From: a virus | IMG/VR virus record: IMGVR_UViG_3300050343_000001 | Span: 1 to 59,555 of that record | DNA length: 59,555 nucleotides | Reading direction: 5' to 3' (one strand) | In this document: one piece after another, positions 34,884 through 42,540 of the stretch | Position numbering within the stretch: the stretch's first letter is position 1 | Layout of the letters: every line of letters starts with the position of its first letter | Made by a program: the position numbers and the translations under genes | Notes under the pieces: model-generated | Databases searched by the model: none | What the model saw: only the letters and a program-made list of their open reading frames with translations | What the model was told of the DNA's origin: nothing

Positions 34884-35152
34884 TTCCTGTAGCCCCCACC
34901 TTTAGCTTTATACTGTTTTGCGAGCATCTGAGCTTTACGTGCAGACCACTGTCCGGGTTTACCACCTTTACCACCAGCCTTAATCTTGTTGAATAATGCC
35001 TTACGCATTGTAGGTTTAGTGTAATTACCAGCCTCGTTCACACGACTCTTGGCCTTACCACCCTTAGCCATAGCCGCTACAGGTTTACGGGGCACTGCTT
35101 TTTTAACGCGGTTTCCTGTAAGTTGTCTTCCCATAGAACTACGTCCCATCAT
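34880..35152 (-). CDS. Basic protein with NEAGNYTKP motif (DUF6321-like)
   Basis: The 90-residue product contains VNEAGNYTKPTMRKALFNKI followed by KAGGKGGKPGQWSARKAQML, a recurrent domain of aquatic virus genomes that I recall as DUF6321. GxPGQWSARKAQxLAKxYK is the most regular part and probably forms a helix. The N-terminus is Arg/Lys-rich. It has a Shine-Dalgarno-like AGGTGG 11 bases before ATG. The DUF name is from memory and needs a profile search. Role unknown. Confidence 0.75.
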   Translation of the reverse strand: MMGRSSMGRQLTGNRVKKAVPRKPVAAMAKGGKAKSRVNEAGNYTKPTMRKALFNKIKAGGKGGKPGQWSARKAQMLAKQYKAKGGGYRK

Positions 35153-35153
35153 A

Positions 35154-35447
35154 TCAACATTTCCACCTTTTTCTAGCTTGCCGCAATCTACTGTTAGGGT
35201 CTTTGGCCGCTTTAGGGAATTGTTTCATCTGTCCCGCAGAACGTGCGCAATAGGACTTACGGCGTTTAGCTGCCGCACTTCCCTTTTTAACCTTGCCAGT
35301 AACGGCTGTTTTTAGTTTAGAGCCGGGGTTATCCCGACGATACTTGGCCACACCTTTTTTAGTCATCCCCGCGCCAGACTTAGTTGGGCGTTTTTGACCA
35401 CCTTTTATGGTGTGACCTTTCATTGTACCTTTTTTCTTAGCAGCCAT
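35154..35447 (-). CDS. Lys-rich basic protein with CARSAGQ motif
   Basis: The 97-residue product has MTKKGVAKYRRDNPGSKLKT, then AVTGKVKKGSAAAKRRKSYC, ARSAGQMKQF and an end RKRWKC. The motif run NPGSKLKTAVTG...KRRKSxCARSAGQM is widely conserved in aquatic phages and larger DNA viruses, usually uncharacterised. Two Cys at the ends of the C-terminal part could form a disulfide or bind metal. The net charge is extremely positive. It lies between the capsid region and the other basic proteins, so packaging with the genome is plausible but unproven. Confidence 0.78.
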   Translation of the reverse strand: MAAKKKGTMKGHTIKGGQKRPTKSGAGMTKKGVAKYRRDNPGSKLKTAVTGKVKKGSAAAKRRKSYCARSAGQMKQFPKAAKDPNSRLRQARKRWKC

Positions 35448-35448
35448 G

Positions 35449-35733
35449 TTACTCTATAAGCAATGTCATCTTGTTTCCTGAACCTGTAAAGGCAGAAACA
35501 AAACAACCGTTATCAGCTAAAATACCATCGTTGGGGATATAAACATCGTTCCAACCAGTAGGTAAAGTTAACTGTAGTATAATAGGGCCGGTAGCTGACC
35601 CACTACGAATAGTGAAAGCGGCTGCAGATGCAGCGTTCACTAGAACCCCCTGCAGTCTACCGCGTGATGGGCCTACAAGTGCGGCGCTATCGCCTACCGC
35701 AAAGTTATAAGCTCGTACTTCTTGACCAGCCAT
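35449..35733 (-). CDS. Small virion protein, beta-rich
   Basis: The 94-residue product begins MAGQEVRAYNFAVGDSAALV and has alternating strands (GRLQGVLVNAASAAAFTIRS, TGPIILQLTLPTGWNDVYIP, GCFVSAFTGSGNKMTLLIE). This looks like a single beta-barrel or jelly-roll subunit, similar in size to capsid decoration proteins. Position downstream of the capsid genes supports a virion role. No catalytic motif. Confidence 0.75.
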   Translation of the reverse strand: MAGQEVRAYNFAVGDSAALVGPSRGRLQGVLVNAASAAAFTIRSGSATGPIILQLTLPTGWNDVYIPNDGILADNGCFVSAFTGSGNKMTLLIE

Positions 35734-35736
35734 AAT

Positions 35737-35922
35737 CTAGTCCTTTTTCTTTGCAGGACGGCCACGTTTCTTAACAGGTTTTTCTTCCCACGCCTCATTT
35801 ACATCAGGTGTAGAAGGATCATCCGCTTGGAGAGTGCCGTCTTTTTTTCGTGCGCGAACTTTAACAGTACCAATTCCTCGGGCTGCTAGTTCTTCTTCGG
35901 ATGGAGGGGCAAATCTACTCAT
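35737..35922 (-). CDS. Small protein with C-terminal AT-hook
   Basis: The 61-residue product begins MSRFAPPSEEELAARGIGTV, has VRARKKDGTLQADDPSTPD in the middle and ends KPVKKRGRPAKKKD. The RGRP core flanked by Lys is a classical AT-hook, which inserts into the minor groove of AT-rich DNA. With the nearby Lys-rich proteins it adds to a likely DNA-binding set in the capsid module. Function unproven. Confidence 0.72.
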   Translation of the reverse strand: MSRFAPPSEEELAARGIGTVKVRARKKDGTLQADDPSTPDVNEAWEEKPVKKRGRPAKKKD

Positions 35923-35932
35923 TAGATACCCC

Positions 35933-36157
35933 CTATGCTGCTGCTATTGTGCCGCCTGTGTCAGAACGCTTCCAGTTTGTTCCGTCAGAGAAAGCTAATA
36001 TTGCTGCGCCTGCTGCGCCGTTTGAAACAAATACAACAGTACCTGCGCCAGCCGCTGAAGCTGAAGGTGCATTTGCAACTGTATATGTTGGGACGACAAT
36101 GTCGCCAATAAATCCAGCAGTTGAAGTCACTGGACCTGAGAATGTAGTTGAAGCCAT
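35933..36157 (-). CDS. Small structural beta protein
   Basis: The 74-residue product begins MASTTFSGPVTSTAGFIGDI and ends FSDGTNWKRSDTGGTIAAA. The GPV.S..GF...V...TV...PSA..AG...FVSNGA.G..ILAFSDGTNW pattern is a frequent small virion protein of marine phages, probably a head or tail decoration subunit. It lies 115 bases beyond the terminator-like hairpin that follows the capsid gene, so it may depend on read-through or a promoter I could not identify. Confidence 0.78.
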   Translation of the reverse strand: MASTTFSGPVTSTAGFIGDIVVPTYTVANAPSASAAGAGTVVFVSNGAAGAAILAFSDGTNWKRSDTGGTIAAA

Positions 36158-36271
36158 TTTAGTACCCTTTGCATAAGGATTCGCCTTGTAGTCTATGCAA
36201 CGTCAGGTGGGTATATAAACCTGTCTACAAAGCTAATGTTGTACCCGTTAACTGGATCATACAACACCTTT

Positions 36272-36305
36272 AGACAAAAAGAAAGCCCCACCGAAGCGGA
36301 GCCTT
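36272..36305 (-). terminator. Terminator after the major capsid gene
   Basis: On the minus strand, AAGGCTCC pairs with GGGGCTTT (8 bp with two G-T pairs) extended by two pairs around a TTCG loop, and is followed by TTTCTTTTT. It lies 22 bases past the capsid stop. It probably trims most late transcripts here, so that capsid mRNA exceeds tail mRNA. Confidence 0.82.
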
Positions 36306-36326
36306 CCAAATTTAAGTATTAGGAGC

Positions 36327-37232
36327 TTACGCGCCTTGTGATCCGTAGATACCTAATGGGTCAGAAACACCGAAGCTGTAACGCTCACGCGCTTTGTAGC
36401 GCACGTTGCCAGTGTCGAAGTCTCCATCCATTCCTGTAGCCATCGCAGAACGTACGAAGTGCTTCATACCATTAGGGATGTCTGTAGTCAGGAACCAAGC
36501 GTCAGCGTCTGTAAGATAATGGTTTACGCCATATCCTTCAGCAACTGCACCGTTAGAGCTGATTGCATTGATATCGTTATCCGCTGTACCTACACGTAAA
36601 GTTGTTTCCAACAAACGAGTTGCTACGAACTGTAACGCAGACGGGATGATTAGCTTTCTAGCGCGAGCTGCGATAAGTAAGCCACGTTCGTCTGTGTATC
36701 CACCAATGTCGATAATCGCTTGTTCAAGCGAAGTCTCGTTAAGGTCAGCACTAACCGCTGGACGGTTAGAGTTTGTACCGCCACCAACTGTTGGGTGTGC
36801 AGTGTTGAACAATGTTACACCATCACCAGACTGGAAAGTGTCAAAGCCCGTGTTGAGCAATGAGGCGGCTTTAACCTGCTTAGTGTATGCCATAGCGCGA
36901 GCTAAAGCTTTTGTGTAACGTGAGGACAAAGAATCGTACAAGTTATCTTCCATCGCTTCTTCAGTGATGGCGAAACCCATAGCGATAGTTTCGTGTGTGT
37001 AGCGAGCTGTGAACGCCTCTTGCGCATTATCGTACGCAATAGATGAACCTTCAGCCTTTGTTGGTGCTGCACCGAAACCAGACAATTTAACTTCTTCTTC
37101 AAAGCTACGCTCTGAATTTTCTGTCTCATAGATGTCCGCGTGTTCGTTTTCGTATTTGCCGTACTCAAGCCCAAATAAGGCATTAAGTCCGGGTAAGAGC
37201 TCTTTAAGCGCCTGTGCGCGTGAAATAGCCAT
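36327..37232 (-). CDS. Major capsid protein (HK97 fold)
   Basis: The 301-residue product begins MAISRAQALKELLPGLNALF. Features: an N-terminal helix, NSERSFEEEVKLSGFG (E-loop-like), ITEEAMEDNLYDSLSSRYTK (spine helix), LFNTAHPTVGGGTNSNRPAV and a late KHFVRSAMATGMDGDFD. The series FN..HP...G....N is typical of Mu gpT-like capsid proteins of the HK97 fold. Exceptionally strong RBS, AAGGAGGGATAACAC before ATG, and a terminator directly after the gene, both expected for the most abundant virion protein. No delta domain is obvious; a separate scaffold gene lies upstream. Confidence 0.9.
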   Translation of the reverse strand: MAISRAQALKELLPGLNALFGLEYGKYENEHADIYETENSERSFEEEVKLSGFGAAPTKAEGSSIAYDNAQEAFTARYTHETIAMGFAITEEAMEDNLYDSLSSRYTKALARAMAYTKQVKAASLLNTGFDTFQSGDGVTLFNTAHPTVGGGTNSNRPAVSADLNETSLEQAIIDIGGYTDERGLLIAARARKLIIPSALQFVATRLLETTLRVGTADNDINAISSNGAVAEGYGVNHYLTDADAWFLTTDIPNGMKHFVRSAMATGMDGDFDTGNVRYKARERYSFGVSDPLGIYGSQGA

Positions 37233-37245
37233 GTGTTATCCCTCC

Positions 37246-37851
37246 TTACAAGCCAACAGCGTTAGTCATGCTGCTGTAGCCGGGGTTAAGTTTAACCAAA
37301 AGATCAGGAAACGCATCACCAATAGGTGATACAGCGGCCACGATACGGAAGGCGGCGGTGGTAGTCTTAGTTGTCGCGTCAACGGCACTTGTAGAGTTAC
37401 CAGTAGCAGTTCTGCCAGTAGATGTAGACTGAGCAGCTGCGAAGAAAGTGTTCGCACCTATATCAGACTGGTCCATAGCGCCATCTGCTTGTACTTGGAA
37501 TAGTACGTTTGGATCGTCTACAACCAATGCTTTCGCGTTTATTGCACCAGACGGGTAATATTGCGAGTATACAGTCTGACCAAGGTCATTCTCGTACTCA
37601 CACCCTACAAACACACCAAGAGAACCAGTTAAGGTTGTTCCTGTTGGTAATGCGTTTGTAGTACCGTCGGCACCTGTTGCAGTTGATAGTGCGATGTAAC
37701 CATCAGCACCGATATGAACGACTTGACCGTTAAAGAGGTTTGTTGCCTCTCCAGCGGGGTCGATCAAGTACTGGGATGTCGCCCCAGCGTAGGCCATTCC
37801 GTCGGCACGTTTTACCGGCTTTAGACCATAGGGAGCAGCTGTAGTAGCCAT
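37246..37851 (-). CDS. Capsid-associated structural protein
   Basis: The 201-residue product begins MATTAAPYGLKPVKRADGMA and has segments AYAGATSQYLIDPAGEATNL, GSLGVFVGCEYENDLGQTV and YPSGAINAKALVVDDPNVLF. Proteins with this start and the F.GC.Y.D..G sequence accompany the capsid gene in many marine podoviruses and were found as virion components. Strong RBS TGGAGGAAGAGCATC. It lies just upstream of the capsid gene in the transcript. Likely a capsid decoration or stabilising protein. Confidence 0.82.
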   Translation of the reverse strand: MATTAAPYGLKPVKRADGMAYAGATSQYLIDPAGEATNLFNGQVVHIGADGYIALSTATGADGTTNALPTGTTLTGSLGVFVGCEYENDLGQTVYSQYYPSGAINAKALVVDDPNVLFQVQADGAMDQSDIGANTFFAAAQSTSTGRTATGNSTSAVDATTKTTTAAFRIVAAVSPIGDAFPDLLVKLNPGYSSMTNAVGL

Positions 37852-37915
37852 GATGCTCTTCCTCCAGATTTATTTACTTTTGAAGTAAAGAGCCTCATTG
37901 CCCCTTACCTTATAG

Positions 37916-38344
37916 TTACCGCGAACTACGCTCAGGTTTAAGCATAGGCATCCGCGGGTCAGACTCACGCATGTAGTTTCTATCGACAGCCTCAGCCTGA
38001 TTTTGTGCAGACTCAAGTTGACCATGAATACGATCATCTCTTAGTTCGGTCGGGATAGCGCAAAGCAATAACCCACCAACTTCGATATTGTCTTTAAATC
38101 GAGAATCAATATCTGACATGATGTGTAGCTCAGGATAATCCACTGCCTTTACGGGCACATAGCCATCACGAAACCTCCCAGAGACATTTGTCATATCTGC
38201 GTTACCCAATGTAGATGTGCGAATCCAGCGAAACGAAAGTCCGTCTCGTGGTTCGGGGGTAGGTAGCATTGACGAGCGCTTCCAAGGTTTACGACGTTCT
38301 CCCGCTTCGCGGGTTTCGGTTGTACGTGGTTTTCTATCAGCCAT
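37916..38344 (-). CDS. Conserved capsid-module protein
   Basis: The 142-residue product is basic at both ends (MADRKPRTTETREAGERRKP; MLKPERSSR) with a central domain FRWIRTSTLGNADMTNVSGR followed by DGYVPVKAVDYPELHIMSD. The pattern FRWIR....G..D..N.....R.G..PV is common beside scaffold genes in marine phages and likely contacts the capsid or scaffold. It overlaps the scaffold stop by 8 bases. No enzymatic motif. Confidence 0.78.
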   Translation of the reverse strand: MADRKPRTTETREAGERRKPWKRSSMLPTPEPRDGLSFRWIRTSTLGNADMTNVSGRFRDGYVPVKAVDYPELHIMSDIDSRFKDNIEVGGLLLCAIPTELRDDRIHGQLESAQNQAEAVDRNYMRESDPRMPMLKPERSSR

Positions 38345-39296
38345 TTTGCATATCCTTTAGCTTTTGCGCCGCATATTCTTTATTAGATAATCCAAGGCGC
38401 TTGGCGATTGCGGCCTCAGATGAGGTGATGACAACTTTATTGCGTGATGCGGCGGTACTTCTACCGCCCGGGGCCACCACGGAGCCAGCTTTACGTTGTG
38501 GTTGTCGAACCTCTGGTTCCACGTCCGCAAAGCGATCTGGGTATCGAGACCGCATGGCCTCGTTTATCTTACTATAGTACACATCTGACGTAGAATCAAC
38601 GCCTGTCTCTAATAGTTCTTCATGTATGAGCATAGCATACCTTGTCATGCCCGTGTCTTTCTGGAACCAATCGTTCTCAGCTACCCATTCCTGTGCCTTA
38701 CGATCTGGTACAGGAACACGAGGCGCTGCTTGCGGTGCTGGAGCTTGAGACTGGTCTTGTACAACCCTCTCTGCTGGTTTCCAGTTTTCTACACGATCAG
38801 CTTCAAGCTGTAGCTTAGACAATGACATTTGCGCTTCAAGCACAGCATCGGTGTCCCCAGCTTCATAAGCTTCTTTGTAGGCGCGTTTAGCACTATTAAG
38901 TTCTGATGCTACTCGTGCCTTGGCTTCATTAACCAATACACCTTCACCTTCAGAAAGATTTTTACGGAGACGCGCTGCTTCGTTCTTCTGCGATTCTGCA
39001 TACTGAACTGCCACTTCACGTTCGCGTTCAGCTTCTTCCTTACGACGACGTTCTTCGTGATACTCGAACTTTAGCTTCTTGATACGCTTCTGTACCGAGT
39101 CGCTGTGCTTCTCAAGCTCTTCGTCTTCTGGGATATCCGCCTCGGCATCAGCTGCCCTACGCGGGCGACCTTTGTCCTCTTCAGGAGTATCGTCAGCGAT
39201 TTCGACTTCAAAATCATCTTCACCTTCAACGTCTACTTCTAACGCTCCGGTCTCTACTACTGTGTCTTCAACGACTGTTTCTAATTCTTCACTCAT
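38337..39296 (-). CDS. Capsid scaffolding protein
   Basis: The 319-residue product has a very acidic N-terminus (VEDTVVETGALEVDVEGEDD), a long central coiled coil (KRIKKLKFEYHEERRRKEEA through NSAKRAYKEAYEAGDTDAVL), a Gln/Pro linker and a basic C-terminal helix-turn-helix region (AGSVVAPGGRSTAASRNKVV). This layout, with capsid binding through the basic C-terminus, is that of podovirus scaffolds such as T7 gp9 and P22 gp8. ATGA overlap with the GroES-like gene upstream and 8-base overlap with the next gene. Confidence 0.85.
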   Translation of the reverse strand: MSEELETVVEDTVVETGALEVDVEGEDDFEVEIADDTPEEDKGRPRRAADAEADIPEDEELEKHSDSVQKRIKKLKFEYHEERRRKEEAEREREVAVQYAESQKNEAARLRKNLSEGEGVLVNEAKARVASELNSAKRAYKEAYEAGDTDAVLEAQMSLSKLQLEADRVENWKPAERVVQDQSQAPAPQAAPRVPVPDRKAQEWVAENDWFQKDTGMTRYAMLIHEELLETGVDSTSDVYYSKINEAMRSRYPDRFADVEPEVRQPQRKAGSVVAPGGRSTAASRNKVVITSSEAAIAKRLGLSNKEYAAQKLKDMQNG

Positions 39297-39661
39297 GCTC
39301 TACTGTACCCCCGTGGGTCTTCGACTACCGCTTCAACAGTATCGTCGTTGATAATACGGAACTCTTTGTTATGTAATTTAAAACGTGTACCTGAATACGA
39401 ACGGAAGATGATAAAATCACCTTTTTCGCACCAAGGTCCATTCGGGAACCGCTCTTTATCTGTATAGGCTTCTTCACCTATACTGATGACATATCCAATA
39501 ATGGTCGCGGTTTCTTCCATTTTGGTTAAAGAATCGGGCATATAAACACCGCCATCTGTCTTGCCTTCAAGTTCTGGTATTGCGATAAGCAGCTTATAAC
39601 CTTTCGGTTCGGGCAATTTTGCCAGTAGTTGCTTGTCGTCTACTTTGTCGGTAGCGTACAT
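39293..39661 (-). CDS. GroES-like co-chaperonin
   Basis: The 122-residue product matches the GroES beta-barrel: EPKGYKLLIAIPELEGKTDG at the start, a mobile-loop region GGVYMPDSLTKMEETATIIG, then YVISIGEEAY, GDFIIFRSYSGTRFKL and a final YEFRI-like NKEFRIINDDTVEAVV. It probably replaces host GroES on the host GroEL ring to fold the capsid protein, as T4 gp31 does. It lies in the head operon directly before the scaffold gene. RBS GGAGACGAAG before ATG. The N-terminal 20 residues extend beyond bacterial GroES. Confidence 0.85.
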   Translation of the reverse strand: MYATDKVDDKQLLAKLPEPKGYKLLIAIPELEGKTDGGVYMPDSLTKMEETATIIGYVISIGEEAYTDKERFPNGPWCEKGDFIIFRSYSGTRFKLHNKEFRIINDDTVEAVVEDPRGYSRA

Positions 39662-39746
39662 CTTCGTCTCCTGCAGTGATTAAAGGCTCACAGCGCCCTT
39701 TGCATGGATTATTCCACGTTATGTCATATATGTACACGTATGATAT

Positions 39747-39935
39747 CTAATCTTCAATATACCTTTGTTCAATATCTTTAACATCATTACGTATAATAGT
39801 TAATGCTTCATACTTCCCTACTAGCTTCCAGTAGGTCTCTTGGTCTTTAGCGCCGCCCTCTGCGAGATGTTCGGCGATAGATGTGCGACTTTCTTCAAGT
39901 CGGGTTAGTACATGGTGAAATACAGTATCAGCCAT
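39747..39935 (-). CDS. Small helical protein after portal
   Basis: The 62-residue product begins MADTVFHHVLTRLEESRTSI and continues AEHLAEGGAKDQETYWKLVG. This is a compact two- or three-helix protein with KYEALTIIRNDVKDIEQRY at the end. It overlaps the portal stop by 8 bases. Small helical proteins of this kind follow portal genes in many marine phages. Function unknown. Confidence 0.78.
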   Translation of the reverse strand: MADTVFHHVLTRLEESRTSIAEHLAEGGAKDQETYWKLVGKYEALTIIRNDVKDIEQRYIED

Positions 39936-42360
39936 CTAAGTTCACTTTCTCTGCAATATCTAGGGCTAGGCGGGCTGCAGATTCTTTCTGGTCTGTTTCA
40001 AGCTCGGCCACCTTAACGCCGATACGTGCCGCCTCTTTCTCTTCCTCAGAGTCGATACGCGCTTGTTGTAGTCGGGCGTTCTCTTGTTTAGCCATAGCGT
40101 CGATGTTTACTTTCAGCTTGTCCATCTCGATCTTATGTTTCAGCTCAGTCTCTTTAATCATCAACTCACGCTGCTGTATTTGAGTAAGTGGGTCGGCTTG
40201 TTGTGCCGCTGCTTTCTCTGCAGACGCTTCAGCTTGGTCTTTCTTGAACAACTTCTCTGCGGCTTGTGCAGCTAGACGTGAAACTTGAAGTTCTACATCT
40301 TCTGGTAGCGGTGCCTCTGGGTCTGGTAGTTCTACACCCAACTGTTTCTGTATCTCCACACGGTACTGCAGGGCTACGTGTTCCGTAATATGGGACATCA
40401 TAGCAGACTGAATTGCGCTTGCGAACGGTGATTGTCCCACAATTTGCATGATCTTAGGGTCTTGCATCGCCATCATGTGTGTCTGGATGTGCGCTTCGTG
40501 GTCTTGGTAAGCGAAAGGTTTGACTGGTTCTTGTTTAAGAATAGCCATATTCTCCGTTACTGGGTCAGCAGGTTTAATATCATCTGGTAATTTAATGATG
40601 TCCTCCGCATCCTTGATGCCTAGAACCTCTAACATTTGGCGATGTAGTTTGCCCATGTCGTACATTTGAGGTGCTTGTTGCGCTAACTGTAGGGCTGCTT
40701 GGTACTGCATTATGCGCTGTGCCATTGTAGCTGCGTTAGGGTCAGATACCGGAATAACGTCCACCCGACCATCAAAGTCAGATATACGGTCTGCAGGTTC
40801 ATCCATCTCGTACGCATATTCAGCGGGCATGTAGTCATGTACGATCCCAGCTAAGATACGAAGCTCTTGTTTCATAGCTGCGTGTAAGCGAGCCTGAATA
40901 CCAGACATAACCTGCATAGAACGCTCCATAAGCGCCAGAGTTGTGCCTACAGGAGCTTGGGCGTTGATATCACCCACTTGTATGTCACCTACAGCTCCAA
41001 TACGTCTTCCCTCGTCTACGACGTTGCCTAAAAGACTGTAAAGTACGCTTGATGGCTCTTTATAAGGTAATGGAACAATCGCATCCTTAATAGTACCTGC
41101 CGGTACATCTACATCTCGGAACTCACCGGGCATGATGGGAGTGTTGTCCCCGGTGATACGCATGCCTCGGGCTTTAAAGCCTGCAGGGAGGTTAGACAGC
41201 GTACCTGCGTCAATAAGTTGGCGCATGATGGAGGTGGCAGACTTTGTAAGGCCACCAAGCGTATGTATAAGCCCTGTGCCGTAGAAGCCCATACCGGGCA
41301 AATACGGGTAGTGTACGACGTGCATACGTTTCTCACGTTTGCTATCGTCTTCGTACCAATTTCGGCGAATAGACAGGACGATGCTAGATGATTTATCAAC
41401 TGTCACTACGTAAGGTAGCGCAACGCCATCTATATCGTCAAAAGGTTCCGGCAAGTCTAAATCTACGTGCATCTCTAAGATAGTATGTCGTGGATCGTCA
41501 GAGAAAGTAGGTTCAGAACCTTCTAGCTCGTTGTATTTTTCTTCAATGTCAGTAACATCCCTAGTTGCTTCAGGGAGCTCAACATCACGATAGAACCCGT
41601 TAACCTGTAGCTTGAGTACTTCTTCAGGTGTCTTCTTCATAACGTGCGTAAACCGCGGGGCTGTACGTAAGTTAGACGCACCGTAGGACACTACGAGGTC
41701 TTCTGCAGGTACAAACTGGGATACAGGACGTTCTGTAATAGGATCGAAGTATATTTTCTTGAACGCAGAGCCCGCCATAGGTAATTTAAACAGCATCTGC
41801 TCCATTTCGTCACGATAGTCGGGCATTTTCTCAGTGATGAGGTAGTTAAGTTCAGTCTCGACACGTTGTGCCTGCTCAAACTTCTCAGTTGTTACTTTGC
41901 CTACAATCTTACTACGTACTGGGCCTGATGCTGGAAGAAGTTCCCCCATCGCTTGTGCTTGGAATTTAACCACTGCCTCGGTCATCATAGGGTGGTACAC
42001 GCCAGAAGCACCGTTCCACGGCTCCGTACGCTCCTCCACTTTCATCCCTAAAAGGTCCATACCCTTAATATAGGCACTAGCCCACTCACCACGAGACTCA
42101 CGATCAGATGAAAAATGTTCTATCAGTTCGTTTGCTATTTCTTCTAGTTCGTCATCCTCAATGTATTCGGCGAGGTTAGAGTCGTGAGAGACATCTTCGT
42201 CCATTTCAGGAGTGTCGCCAAACTCAATAACAACTGATCCATCGTCCATTTCGACTTCTACAGCCTCGGGGTCTTCTACTACGACCGTTAGATCGGGGGA
42301 TAAAGACTCCTCGGATGTTTCAAGGATATCACTAGGTTCCATAGGTTTTTCGACTGCCAT
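39928..42360 (-). CDS. Portal protein
   Basis: The 810-residue product is the dodecameric DNA gate at the capsid vertex. An acidic start (EVEMDDGSVVIEFGDTPEMD) is followed by RGEWASAYIKGMDLLGMKVE, TEPWNGASGVYHPMMTEAVV, PSGPVRSKIVG-like segments and PYLPGMGFYGTGLIHTLGG, MERSMQVMSGIQARLHAAMK in the long stem helix region, then a helical barrel C-terminus (KKDQAEASAEKAAAQQADPL). Size and order fit P22-type long portals. RBS GAGG 7 bases before ATG. Confidence 0.92.
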   Translation of the reverse strand: MAVEKPMEPSDILETSEESLSPDLTVVVEDPEAVEVEMDDGSVVIEFGDTPEMDEDVSHDSNLAEYIEDDELEEIANELIEHFSSDRESRGEWASAYIKGMDLLGMKVEERTEPWNGASGVYHPMMTEAVVKFQAQAMGELLPASGPVRSKIVGKVTTEKFEQAQRVETELNYLITEKMPDYRDEMEQMLFKLPMAGSAFKKIYFDPITERPVSQFVPAEDLVVSYGASNLRTAPRFTHVMKKTPEEVLKLQVNGFYRDVELPEATRDVTDIEEKYNELEGSEPTFSDDPRHTILEMHVDLDLPEPFDDIDGVALPYVVTVDKSSSIVLSIRRNWYEDDSKREKRMHVVHYPYLPGMGFYGTGLIHTLGGLTKSATSIMRQLIDAGTLSNLPAGFKARGMRITGDNTPIMPGEFRDVDVPAGTIKDAIVPLPYKEPSSVLYSLLGNVVDEGRRIGAVGDIQVGDINAQAPVGTTLALMERSMQVMSGIQARLHAAMKQELRILAGIVHDYMPAEYAYEMDEPADRISDFDGRVDVIPVSDPNAATMAQRIMQYQAALQLAQQAPQMYDMGKLHRQMLEVLGIKDAEDIIKLPDDIKPADPVTENMAILKQEPVKPFAYQDHEAHIQTHMMAMQDPKIMQIVGQSPFASAIQSAMMSHITEHVALQYRVEIQKQLGVELPDPEAPLPEDVELQVSRLAAQAAEKLFKKDQAEASAEKAAAQQADPLTQIQQRELMIKETELKHKIEMDKLKVNIDAMAKQENARLQQARIDSEEEKEAARIGVKVAELETDQKESAARLALDIAEKVNLDG

Positions 42361-42369
42361 GTTTTTGCC

Positions 42370-42540
42370 TCACTCTGTGCGTTTGATGGCACTATAGCAG
42401 ATATAGTACCTAAATAGAAAGATATCTTCGTAGGGTGGAGACACAACGAACGAGGGAGAGCCGATGCGCAGTGTCCCCACGGACGCTACCAACGTCCTGT
42501 AGACAGCCATACTACACATGTACATGTATGTCATCCCCAT
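42370..42540 (-). CDS. 56-residue ORF between terminase and portal
   Basis: The reading frame starts in a TGATG overlap with the terminase stop and ends with a TGA inside the portal Shine-Dalgarno sequence (GAGTGAGGC), so it fits a translational relay exactly. The peptide starts MGMTYMYMCSMAVYRTLVAS, with four Met in the first 11 residues and a Tyr/Phe-rich C-terminal half (FLFRYYICYSAIKRTE). No convincing RBS is visible, so coupling would be needed. It fills the only large gap of the head operon. It may be a spacer; the fit at both ends makes a real gene slightly more likely than usual. Confidence 0.4.
   Translation of the reverse strand: MGMTYMYMCSMAVYRTLVASVGTLRIGSPSFVVSPPYEDIFLFRYYICYSAIKRTE

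Noticed and set aside
37873-37889. Stem-loop TTTACTT/AAGTAAA between two head genes as terminator
   Set aside because: The stem is AT-only, with a 3-base loop and no T-run; too weak to call.
42361-42420. Possible promoter before the portal gene
   Set aside because: A TATAGT is present on the minus strand, but the -35 place at 17 bp matches only two of six bases.
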